From positions 1-15,625 of the forward strand of contig CAZWPO010000043.1 in the NCBI GenBank assembly GCA_964635975.1: 15,625 bases of DNA, written 5' to 3'. A program made the translations under genes and the position numbers. Source of the stretch: UBA5314 sp964635975. GTDB lineage: Bacteria; Bacillota; Syntrophomonadia; Syntrophomonadales; Syntrophomonadaceae. Below the pieces are notes generated by a model, which searched no databases, was not told the origin of the DNA, and saw only the letters and a program-made list of their open reading frames with translations. Of the stretch, positions 6,428 to 14,233 are shown piece by piece (position 1 is the stretch's first letter; every line of letters starts with the position of its first letter).

Positions 6428-7384
6428 ATTACTGAACGTCCGCCTCTAACCCCAGAAGAAGCTGCCCAAATACTTAAAATCTCCAGATACACCCTCTACG
6501 AGCTAATCAAACGGGGAGAAATCCCTTCACGGCGCATTGGAAGGAAAATACGTATTGATTATGATTCGCTCATGCTATACTTGCAGGGAGACTCAGGGGA
6601 AAAACGCCCCCAAGGATATTCTGACGCGCACAAGGATGTATCCTCAGATCATGGCTTTTGTTTTGTGGGCAGTCATGATTTATCTGTTGAACTATTGGCA
6701 GAGTTCTTAAAACATTCCTCTTCTCCTCTTTCCCTTAAGACTATTTTTAAAGGCAGCATGCAAGGCTTGATTGCTCTTTACCACAGAGAAGCGCAAGTAA
6801 CCGGTATCCATCTTTGGGATGAAAAATTACAGGAATACAATCTGCCCTTCGTGGAACACCTGCTTCTGGCTGAAGCTTATACGATTGTTAACCTAGTTCA
6901 AAGATCCCAGGGCTGGATTGTCTCCGCAGGCAATAATCACAATATCAATTCCTGGGAGGATATCACCAGGAAAGGTCTCCGCTTTGTAAACCGACAGAGA
7001 GGCTCCGGCACCCGTTTAAGAATAGATCAATACTTGTTGGAAAACGAAATACCAACCCGCCAAATACAGGGCTATGAAAACGAAGAACAGACTCATTGGG
7101 GAGTTGCGCTCAAGGTCGCTAATGGAGAAGCTGATTTCGGCATAGGCATTCAATTTGCTGCCCAAAGGATGGGTTTGGGTTTTGTGCCCCTGTTCAAAGA
7201 ACGATTTGACCTGGTTATTCTTTCGGAAACAGCGGAAAAGCCGGAGTGGCAGCAGATACAGGCAGTTCTAAACTCAACCGCATTCAAACGGGCTATTGAA
7301 CAGCATATTGGCTATGATACCTCCCTGACCGGAAAGACAGTCTACCAGACTCCCCATTCTTCCCGCGTAAAGGTGCGTCCTTAG
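6428..7384 (+). CDS. HTH transcriptional regulator with a periplasmic-binding-like (molybdate/tungstate-type) domain
   Basis: This is a 318-residue one-component regulator. Residues 8-51 form an excisionase-type winged helix-turn-helix (LTPEEAAQILKISRYTLYE, then LIKRGEIPSRRIGRKIRI). Residues 80-295 form a PBP-like domain (PF12727 type) with the conserved NRQRGSGTRLRID at 188-200 and ADFGIGI at 235-241. The same domain occurs fused to MoeA in Clostridia, and here the convergent neighbour is moeA, so sensing molybdate, tungstate or the cofactor is likely. The first ATG (6572) would delete the whole HTH. The HTH frame runs back to a TGA at 6419 with no ATG, GTG or TTG, leaving ATT at 6428 as the only start spaced properly (10 bases) from GAAGGAG. 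Confidence 0.8.
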   Translation: MTERPPLTPEEAAQILKISRYTLYELIKRGEIPSRRIGRKIRIDYDSLMLYLQGDSGEKRPQGYSDAHKDVSSDHGFCFVGSHDLSVELLAEFLKHSSSPLSLKTIFKGSMQGLIALYHREAQVTGIHLWDEKLQEYNLPFVEHLLLAEAYTIVNLVQRSQGWIVSAGNNHNINSWEDITRKGLRFVNRQRGSGTRLRIDQYLLENEIPTRQIQGYENEEQTHWGVALKVANGEADFGIGIQFAAQRMGLGFVPLFKERFDLVILSETAEKPEWQQIQAVLNSTAFKRAIEQHIGYDTSLTGKTVYQTPHSSRVKVRP

Positions 7385-7739
7385 GAATTACCTGTATGTC
7401 TTAACAAACTGCATAATAGAACCGTCCGCTCGTCATATTTAATCTTATGTAATAAGAAGATCGTTCCCCTTGCAGGAGCATTTACAACTGTTCCGATAGT
7501 AGGTTTTATTCAAATTCAGGTAAGACAACTGTGCTTGTTAAGCTAATTAACGGACAACTGCCTGATTGCCGCTATTAAACACACAGCCTAAAAGACAGTT
7601 ATAATTAAGGAAGCTTTTTGAGTGAGGGTAATATCATATGGGGGGGGTCTGGCCTGCGACCGTGGCTGGCCACAAGGTTATTATTGGTATTCGAATGTTG
7701 ATTTTAAGGAAGGAGCCTTAAGACATCTTCTCCCGGCGC
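7385..7739. other. Convergent intergenic region between regulator and moeA
   Basis: No convincing gene is seen. The region holds TTAAGG/CCTTAA at 7704-7721 (6-bp stem, 6-base loop), a possible weak 3'-end hairpin for the - strand moeA, and GTGG/CCAC around 7662-7673. It also holds a run of eight G at 7640-7647 inside a 45-codon frame (7622-7759) that starts at GTG behind AAGGAAG. I judge that frame doubtful because its end overlaps moeA. Confidence 0.4.
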
Positions 7740-8978
7740 TTAATCTACGATTAATCTAGCTTTAACCATGACTATTTCTTCTCCCTTCCTTTTCTGTACA
7801 TCCAATAGTAAAGGAATATTTCCCTTATTAATAACTTTTCGGCTTACCGGCAAGGCGTAGGCATGTCCATTCTTAATAATCATTTCTCCCCGGTGCAGGC
7901 TGCGACCCGGCTTTAAATGATCAATCGGGCTGGCCAGCTCTATATTAAACCACTCCCCTTTAAACAATGACTCTCCTTTTAACTTAAGCAGGGCCGGTTT
8001 TACCAGAGCTTCAAACAACATCCCAGCCGCGGAGGGGCTGCCGGACAGGTTAAAAACAAGTTTCCCATTCAGGAGGGCAGCTGAAGTGCTTTTGCCGGGG
8101 AAGACGTTTATACCCTTGTAAAGATGCTGGGCATTCAAATACTCGAAGGCGTTGTGAACCAGGTCGAAAAGGCCGTTGCCGGTTCCTCCGCTTACTATTA
8201 CCATATCAGAAATCTGGGCCGCCCTTCTTACTGCAGTTACAATGCTCTGCAGGTCATCGTTAATTACAGATGGCGACAGTAATGGTGTAGCTCCGCTGCT
8301 GGTTATCTTGCCTGCTAATAGGCTCCGGTTGCTGCAATAAATGCATCCTTTTTTGATGGGGGACCCGGGTAAAAGCAATTCATTTCCCGTGTCTATAATG
8401 AATACCCGAGGAGCTTTGTATACCGGCACCCTTTCAATTCCACAGGCAGCTATTCTTTCAAGGATTTCCGCTTTTAATACCTGCCCTTTAGCTGCAATCT
8501 TATCTCCTGCACTCAATTCATGGCCGGCTCTCCGGATATTTTCACCCCGCTGCAGCCTGCCGCTGACAACAATATAGTTTTCACTTATCTCAACGTCTTC
8601 TTGTTTTATTACGGCAACGCTGCCTTCTGGAAGCAAAGCCCCGGTCATAATCCTACAGGTTTCCCCGGGCCTTATCGGTCTGTTTTCGAATGAACCGGCT
8701 CCGATAATAGAGGCTACTCTCAAACGGAGCGGTCGCCCGGCTTGCAGTCTTTCCAGATCAGTCTTACCTATCGCGTAGCCATCCATTGCTGAACGGTCAA
8801 AAGTGGGTATATCGATAGTACTTGCTATATTGTCTGCAGCCACCCGCATGTAGACATCATAGATGTGCAGATACTCAGTGTCCATGGCTTGAATACTTTC
8901 ACAACTCATAGAAACGGCTTCATCCAAACTTATAGGTTCAAGTAATTTATCATCGACCCATTTTTCTAAGCTATTCAT
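7740..8978 (-). CDS. moeA: Molybdopterin molybdenumtransferase, divergent MoeA
   Basis: MoeA inserts molybdate (or tungstate) into adenylylated molybdopterin. The 412-residue length and domain order match: an N-terminal region with FDRSAMDGYAI (60-70), the linker GETCRIMTGALLPEGS (105-120), then the MoCF-binding domain with IDTGNELLLPGSPIKKG (195-211), VSGGTGNGLFDLV (262-274) and PGKSTSA (294-300), and a C-terminal beta domain. Several usually fixed residues differ: SGGVSVGDYD has become SGGTGNGLFD, PGKP is PGKS, and GLPGNPVSA is NLSGSPSAA. It may be a specialised paralogue, perhaps for tungsten. The ATG at 8978 is seven bases from GAGGTAGG; an in-frame TTG at 8984 is too close. It is transcribed away from the fdh operon. 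Confidence 0.9.
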   Translation of the reverse strand: MNSLEKWVDDKLLEPISLDEAVSMSCESIQAMDTEYLHIYDVYMRVAADNIASTIDIPTFDRSAMDGYAIGKTDLERLQAGRPLRLRVASIIGAGSFENRPIRPGETCRIMTGALLPEGSVAVIKQEDVEISENYIVVSGRLQRGENIRRAGHELSAGDKIAAKGQVLKAEILERIAACGIERVPVYKAPRVFIIDTGNELLLPGSPIKKGCIYCSNRSLLAGKITSSGATPLLSPSVINDDLQSIVTAVRRAAQISDMVIVSGGTGNGLFDLVHNAFEYLNAQHLYKGINVFPGKSTSAALLNGKLVFNLSGSPSAAGMLFEALVKPALLKLKGESLFKGEWFNIELASPIDHLKPGRSLHRGEMIIKNGHAYALPVSRKVINKGNIPLLLDVQKRKGEEIVMVKARLIVD

Positions 8979-9030
8979 AAACAACCTACCTCGTAGTCGT
9001 GTTATTTTCTTTGTTGGTTAATTAGCCCAC

Positions 9031-9036
9031 ATTATA
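9031..9036 (-). promoter_or_regulatory. Possible -10 box of moeA
   Basis: TATAAT on the - strand lies about 50 bases before the ATG at 8978, in a very AT-rich stretch. No -35 match of value is present at 16-18 bases, so this is suggestive only. Confidence 0.3.
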
Positions 9037-9089
9037 TTTTATTACATTTACATGAATATTTGTTGGTTTATATTTATTTTAATGTGATA

Positions 9090-9107
9090 TTGTTTACTTA
9101 ATGACAA
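9090..9107. promoter_or_regulatory. Rex-like 18-bp palindrome between moeA and fdhA
   Basis: TTGTTTACTTAATGACAA matches 11 of 14 specified positions of the clostridial Rex operator TTGTTAA-N4-TTAACAA. The symmetry extends outward to ATATTGT (9087-9093) and ACAATAT (9104-9110). Rex represses redox genes when NADH is low relative to NAD+. The site lies just upstream of a weak fdh-direction promoter (TTGTTT 9114-9119, TATAGT 9138-9143, 18-base spacing) and about 50 bases upstream of the moeA -10. Confidence 0.35.
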
Positions 9108-9321
9108 TATAATTTGTTTGTGATATATTAATTTTTGTATAGTAGGGTTCTATAAAACATTGTATATTCCTCTTTGCCTGTTGGGTAAATAGTTGAGACA
9201 ATTGCATAGCTCCGAGCTTTTTATCTAAAGCCAAAGCCATGATAGTAAAGCCGTTGGGTTAGTCTGGAAACGGATTGGCCTCCCATTGTTGGAAAGGAGC
9301 CTAATAACTCTGGCCGGGTAG

Positions 9322-9648
9322 ACAATACTTGCTGGTTGTATTTGGCATAAATTCCGAGAATGGTTTTTTTATGTCCTAGCCTATGCTGGAGGTATTTTTG
9401 CTTTTTGCTTTCAATGGGGATTATTGGTTGTTCGGTTCCACAAATGGCAACGGATCAAAAAGTTTTGAAAGAAGGGGGGCATAACCTCGAAGAGGAGCGG
9501 GACTGAAGTTTCACCCCTGGCACCGGTAGAGCAAAATCCAGGGGAGATAAAGATGTCTTTAACCGGGAGACCGGTTCTAATTACTCTGGCCATGGGGTTC
9601 ATACCCACCGTCAACCATATTTACACATATATGAATCGAGTACTCTGA
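9322..9648 (+). pseudogene. Possible gene remnant or small ORFs upstream of fdhA
   Basis: One reading frame stays open from 9322 to the TGA at 9646-9648 with a single in-frame TGA at 9466-9468. The first part reads as a membrane-protein fragment (FREWFFYVLAYAGGIFAFC, then WGLLVVRFHKWQRIKKF), a hydrophobic helix flanked by basic residues. The second part could be translated separately from the ATG at 9553 behind AGGGGAG (9540-9546) as a 31-residue peptide beginning MSLTGRPVLITLAMGF. No good start codon exists for the first part. A decayed membrane subunit gene is my best reading; chance openness of an untranslated leader is the alternative. Confidence 0.25.
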
Positions 9649-9665
9649 CAAGAAGAGTATGTGTA
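9514..9665 (+). promoter_or_regulatory. Structured leader region before fdhA
   Basis: Three perfect hairpins follow each other: CCCCTGG/CCAGGGG (9514-9520 with 9538-9544), AACCGG/CCGGTT with a GAGA tetraloop (9561-9576), and TACTCT/AGAGTA (9641-9646 with 9654-9659) capped on an outer TACACA/TGTGTA (9622-9627 with 9660-9665). The last lies 17 bases before the fdhA ribosome binding site. This may be a regulatory 5' leader. I cannot match it to a known riboswitch class. Confidence 0.35.
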
Positions 9666-9700
9666 GGTAGAAAGTAGTTAAAGGGAGGTAGAGATTGGTG

Positions 9701-12700
9701 ATGAAAGTATCTCGTCGTGGTTTTCTGAAGCTTTCAGGTCTCTCCGCTGCCGTATTAGCATCCGGCTTGGGATTTGACCTTAAAGCGACTGCAGCCCAGG
9801 GGTATGTACTGAAGCTGGCAGGCACCACAAAAATACCCAGTATCTGTCACTTCTGCTCAGGTGGATGCGGATTGCTCCTGCATATCAAGGATGGAAAATT
9901 GGTCCACCTCGATGGAAACCCGGACAATCCCATCAATGAAGGTACACTTTGCCCCAAGGCGGCCAGCCTGGCGCAGGTAGCCTATTCCCCTGATCGTCCG
10001 AAAACTCCGCTGTATCGCGCACCAGGATCTGACAAATTTGAAGAGATCACCTGGGAAGATGCTTACGATCGGATTGCCAAGAAAATCAAAGAAGTAAGGG
10101 ATAAAACCTTCAAAGAGACTGAAGAAATAACCGACGCTAAAACCGGAGCTAAAACAACGGTTACCGTAAACCGGGTAGAAGGCATAGCTATGATAGGATC
10201 GGCTGAGGTCGATACTGAAGAGAGCTATCTGCTTTCCAAACTCGCCCGCCTGATCGGCACACCATTCCACGAACACCAGGCCCGTATCTGACACGCGCCC
10301 ACGGTGGCAAGTCTGTCACCTTCATTTGGACGCGGCGCCATGACCAACTCCTGGCAGGATATGCAGAACTCCGAGTGCTTTTTGATTGCCGGCAGCAACT
10401 GTGCGGAATGTCATCCCATCGCCATGAAATGGGTTAACAAAGCCCGGGCAAAAGGTGCGAAGATGATCGTCGTCGATCCCCGCTTTACGCGAACCGCTTC
10501 TCAGGCGGATATTTTTGCCCAGATCCGTCCCGGAACCGACATTGCCTATTTAGGCGCAATTATCAATTATATCATTACAGAAAAGCTATATGATGAATTC
10601 TACGTCTTGAATTTCACCAACGCGCTCATTAAAGTCAATAAAGATTTCAAATTTAAAGATGGTATGTTCTCAGGATTTAATGCGCAAACCAAGAAATATG
10701 ATTATGCCACCTGGGCATACCAGCTTGATGCAGAGAATAAGCCTGTAAAGGCGGCCACCCTGGATGACCCGGACTGTGCTTTCCAGAAGCTCAAAGAGCA
10801 CTATTCCAGGTACACCTTCGATGTAGCCGCGGACATCACCGGCATACCGGCAGCCAAAATAAAATTAATAGCCGATACCTTCTGCGCGGCCAAACCGGGC
10901 AATATTTTCTATGCCCTGGGAATGACCCAGCACACCACCGGGGTGCAGGGCATCCGCTGCTACGCGATTATTCAGCTGCTCCTGGGCAATATGGGCAAGG
11001 CCGGAGGCGGCATCCAGGCCCTGCGCGGTGAGCCCAATGTTCAGGGTTCCACCGATATGGCTAACCTGAACGCCAACCTGCCCGGATATATTCCTTATCC
11101 CACCAATGCCGAGAAGACTCTGCACGATTTTGCGGTTAAAAACGGAAATGTTCAACTAAAACCGATGGTGGCGTTACTCAAAGCCTGGTTCGGCAAGAAC
11201 GCCACCGCGGAAAATGATTATGGCTACCAGTGGCTGCCCAAGAACAATCCATCCAACATGCCTATCCAGCCCCAGTTCTTCACCAAGATGGAATCCGGGC
11301 AGTTCAAGCTTCTACTCAACTGGGGTTCCAACTCCACGGTTTCCATACCGGACAGAAAAGGAGTAGCCAGAGGTCTGTCCAAACTGGAGATGCTGGTGGT
11401 GGCCGACATATTCAATACGGAGACCGCCCAGTTCTGGAAAGAGCCCGGCATAAACACCAAAGACATTCCAACCGAGGTGATCTTCCTGCCGGCAGCTTTC
11501 GTTTATGAGAAGGCTGGCTCTATGACCAATTCATCTCGTTTGATCCAGTGGAAAGAAGCGGCCTTAAAACCCTTAAACGACTGTCACCCCGATCTTGATA
11601 TGTTAGACCATATCTTCAAGAAAGTTCGTAAACTATATGAAGGAAGCACCGCCGCCAAGGATCAGCCGATTTTGATGGCCAACTGGGACTATGGCCCGCA
11701 TGAAGCCGAACCGCTAAAAGTCCTGCAGGAGCTCAACGGCTACAATGATACTACCGGCAAGCTCACTGCCACTTTAGCCGAATACCTGGCAGCACCGATC
11801 GGCACCGTTTCCACCGGGTGCTGGATATATGCCGGCGTAACTCCGGAAGGCAAAAACCTGGCTGACCGCCGGGGCAATGCCGACCCCACCGGCCTGGGCC
11901 TGAACAAAGACTACGCCTTTGCCTGGCCAGGAAACATCCGCGTTCTCTACAACCGTTGCTCCTGTGACGCCTACGGGAAGCCGGTTGATAATAAGCGCAA
12001 GCTGATCTGGTGGGATCCCGCCCAGAACCTCTGGGTTGGAAACGACGGCGCCGATGTGGTCGACAAGACCAAAGGTCCCGATACACCGGAAGGAATGATT
12101 GGTTTTAAACAAAATCCAGAAGGCGCAGGCCGCTTATTTACCGCAAAATATACCAGCGGTGTTCCCGTAGCACCACCGGCGGATAGCACTGGTGAGATTC
12201 CAGTCCGCGCTGCAGGTATGACCGTAGATGGACCTATGCCGGAATTCTTTGAACCGATTGAGAGTCCGACCACCAATATCCTGCACCCCAGTGTGCAGAG
12301 TAATCCCATGGCCAAGATCGTATCGACCGAATTCGGATCACCTGAGCAGTATCCTTATGTTCTTACCACCTATGGAGTGGTCGAGCACTTCTGCGCAGGG
12401 GCCATTACCCGCAATATCCCCTGGCTGAATGAGATCGCGCCCGAGCCTTATGCTGAGATCAGCAAAAACCTGGCCCATAAAATTGGTGTCGAAGAGGGCG
12501 ATGAGGTTGAAGTATCCTCGGCTCGCGGCAAGTTGACAGTGCGTGCTATGGTAACTGACCGCATTCAGACACTTAAAATTCATGGAAAAGACCAGGAAAC
12601 CATCGGTATGCCTTGGAGCTGGGGCTTTGCCAGCTTGAGTCCCGGCCCCAGTACTAATAATGTGACAATGAATGCTTGCGACCCCGGCGCGGGAACTCCG

Positions 12701-12739
12701 GAGTACAAATGCTGTCTTGTCAATATAAGGAGGGCTTAA
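9701..12739 (+). CDS. fdhA: Formate dehydrogenase catalytic subunit, selenocysteine-containing, Tat-exported
   Basis: This subunit interconverts formate and CO2 at a Mo- or W-bis-molybdopterin centre on the outer face of the membrane. The coding sequence runs through an in-frame TGA at 10289-10291 read as selenocysteine (residue 197, ARI-Sec-HAPTVA), giving 1012 residues, the length of the FdnG family. A Tat signal is present (SRRGFLKLSG, residues 4-13). Cys49, Cys52, Cys56 and Cys84 bind a [4Fe-4S] cluster. Later blocks include FGRGAMTNSWQDMQN after Sec and the dinucleotide-binding domain around YPYVLTTYGVVEHF. GGGAGG (9683-9688) serves the start; in-frame TTG 9695 and GTG 9698 are alternatives to the ATG at 9701. 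A two-base gap separates it from fdhB. Conventional gene calling would split it at the TGA. Confidence 0.95.
10289..10320 (+). promoter_or_regulatory. Selenocysteine UGA with bacterial SECIS hairpin
   Basis: The UGA at 10289-10291 is followed eleven bases later by GGTGG (10303-10307) pairing with TCACC (10316-10320) around the loop CAAGTCTG. The layout closely mirrors the E. coli fdhF SECIS (GGTTGCAGGTCTGCACC), which presents a GU in the apical loop to SelB. An active selA/selB/selC system elsewhere in the genome is implied. Confidence 0.85.
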
Positions 12740-12741
12740 CG

Positions 12742-13557
12742 ATGGCGACACCAAAAATGGTTTTCATAGACACATCATTATGCACCGGGTGTAAAGCCTG
12801 TTCCGTAGCCTGTAAAGCCTGGAACGATCTCCCGGCTGAAAAGACAAAACGGATTATCAGCTACCAGACCCAGGCTGACTTTACACCGACTACCTGGACC
12901 TATATGAGGTTTAAGGAAGAATACAAAGAAAATAAAATGCATCTCAATATGATCAAACTACAGTGCATGCACTGTGCAGAACCTTCTTGCATGAAGGCTT
13001 GCTCTTCAAATGCCATCTACAAGACGGAATCTGGCTACACTTTAATCGACAAGGAAAAATGTATTGGCTGCGGTTATTGTGCGGCGAACTGCCCCTGGGG
13101 CGTTCCCAAGGTTGACGAAGCCAAGAATAAAGCCAGCAAATGCACGGGCTGTATCGACCGCGTTGAAAACGGTCTGAAACCGGCATGCGCTGCAACCTGC
13201 CAGCCCGGCGCTATTCAGTTTGGCGAACGTGATGAGATGATGGCCAAAGCCAAGGCCCGCCTGGCTGAACTCCAACTGACAAATCACAAAGCTCAGCTGT
13301 ATGGTGACAAACTGATGGGCGGAACCACCTATATGTATCTGCTCCAGGACAGGCCGGATGCCTATGGCCTGCACCCGGATCCATCTACACCGATTTCCCT
13401 CTATCTGTGGAAAGATATCATCTATCCGCTTGGTGGAATCGCGATTGGCGCATCGGCTGCAGCCATTACCGCCGGGGTCGTTGCCAATTTCGTAAGGGGC
13501 AATTATGCCAATAGAGCGAAAATGATTGCGGAATCCCACGACGAAGGAGGTAAGTAG
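12742..13557 (+). CDS. fdhB: Formate dehydrogenase iron-sulfur (beta) subunit with membrane anchor
   Basis: The 271-residue protein carries electrons from the catalytic subunit to the cytochrome. Four [4Fe-4S] motifs are complete: Cys14/17/20/24, Cys75/78/83/87, Cys107/110/113/117 and Cys134/137/149/153, the arrangement of FdnH and HybA-type subunits. Residues about 228-250 form one C-terminal transmembrane helix (GGIAIGASAAAITAGVVANF), which anchors it next to the cytochrome. It has no signal of its own and is expected to be carried through Tat with FdhA. The ATG at 12742 follows AAGGAGGG (12727-12734); the frame stays open upstream inside fdhA, but those codons are not part of it. It begins two bases after the fdhA stop. 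Confidence 0.95.
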   Translation: MATPKMVFIDTSLCTGCKACSVACKAWNDLPAEKTKRIISYQTQADFTPTTWTYMRFKEEYKENKMHLNMIKLQCMHCAEPSCMKACSSNAIYKTESGYTLIDKEKCIGCGYCAANCPWGVPKVDEAKNKASKCTGCIDRVENGLKPACAATCQPGAIQFGERDEMMAKAKARLAELQLTNHKAQLYGDKLMGGTTYMYLLQDRPDAYGLHPDPSTPISLYLWKDIIYPLGGIAIGASAAAITAGVVANFVRGNYANRAKMIAESHDEGGK

Positions 13558-13559
13558 AG

Positions 13560-14222
13560 ATGGCAAAAGAGGTATTACGTTTTACTAAAGGAGAGCGTTT
13601 CGTTCACTGGTGTCACGGCATCTCCTTCCTACTCCTGCTTTTTACAGGGCTGGGAGTGCTGGTCTACTCTTTTCAAGGAGCCATGAACATTTTCGGTGGC
13701 ATCCAGGTTACCCGCAACATTCACCGGGTTGTGGCCGTTATCTTTACAATAGGGATGATAATTGGTTTTGTAGGCAAAAGCGAAGGCGCAGTCCAGATGC
13801 GGCGCTGGTTTAAAGATGTCATCAACTTTGGCAAAGATGACTTTGCCCATGCCAAGAATTTTGGCATAGAGTTCTTTGGCGGACATAAACCCTTCCCGCC
13901 CCAGGGCAAATTCAATGGCGGTGAAAAGCTGAACTCTATGTTCACCATCACCGGAACCCTCTGCATTGTAATCAGTGGATATATCATGTGGTTTGCTTCC
14001 TCGCTGCCCCCGATGCTGGTTCAATGGGCATATCCCATACATGCAGCCTGCGCGCTGTTTATGTCCGCTCTTTTAATAGCCCATTTATACCTGGGACTTC
14101 TGCATCCCGATTCCAATCAGGCTATCAAAGGCGTGTTCAATGGTTATGTACCGGCCAAGTTCGCTTTCGAACATTACGAGAAATGGTATAACGATGAGGC
14201 AAAAGAAACCTTAAAAGGATAA
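13560..14222 (+). CDS. fdhC: Formate dehydrogenase cytochrome b (gamma) subunit
   Basis: The 220-residue integral membrane protein passes electrons between the iron-sulfur subunit and the quinone pool through two b hemes. Four hydrophobic helices lie at about 20-38, 53-72, 124-145 and 155-180. Histidines in the positions of the FdnI heme ligands are present: His16 (RFVHWCHG), His55 (RNIHRVV), His161 (YPIHAAC) and His175 (LIAHLYLG). The ATG at 13560 follows GAAGGAGGTAAG and lies two bases after the fdhB stop. With fdhA and fdhB it completes a membrane-bound, outward-facing formate:quinone oxidoreductase, like FdnGHI. The gene name follows common fdhABC use; fdnI or fdoI would be equivalent. 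Confidence 0.93.
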   Translation: MAKEVLRFTKGERFVHWCHGISFLLLLFTGLGVLVYSFQGAMNIFGGIQVTRNIHRVVAVIFTIGMIIGFVGKSEGAVQMRRWFKDVINFGKDDFAHAKNFGIEFFGGHKPFPPQGKFNGGEKLNSMFTITGTLCIVISGYIMWFASSLPPMLVQWAYPIHAACALFMSALLIAHLYLGLLHPDSNQAIKGVFNGYVPAKFAFEHYEKWYNDEAKETLKG

Positions 14223-14233
14223 GGAGAATCTAG

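Noticed and set aside
6572..7384. Regulator starting at the first ATG
   Set aside because: This start would remove the complete HTH domain encoded in frame just upstream and has no ribosome binding site.
9411..9828. Minus-strand frames over the fdhA leader and 5' end
   Set aside because: They overlap the Tat signal coding region and lack start signals or recognisable protein features.
10304..12739. Separate molybdopterin oxidoreductase gene starting at GTG 10304
   Set aside because: Same frame as the upstream piece; the start has no ribosome binding site and would lose the iron-sulfur domain. It is the second part of fdhA after the Sec codon.
12676..12741. N-terminal extension of the iron-sulfur subunit
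   Set aside because: The ATG at 12742 has a strong ribosome binding site, and the extension lies inside fdhA.
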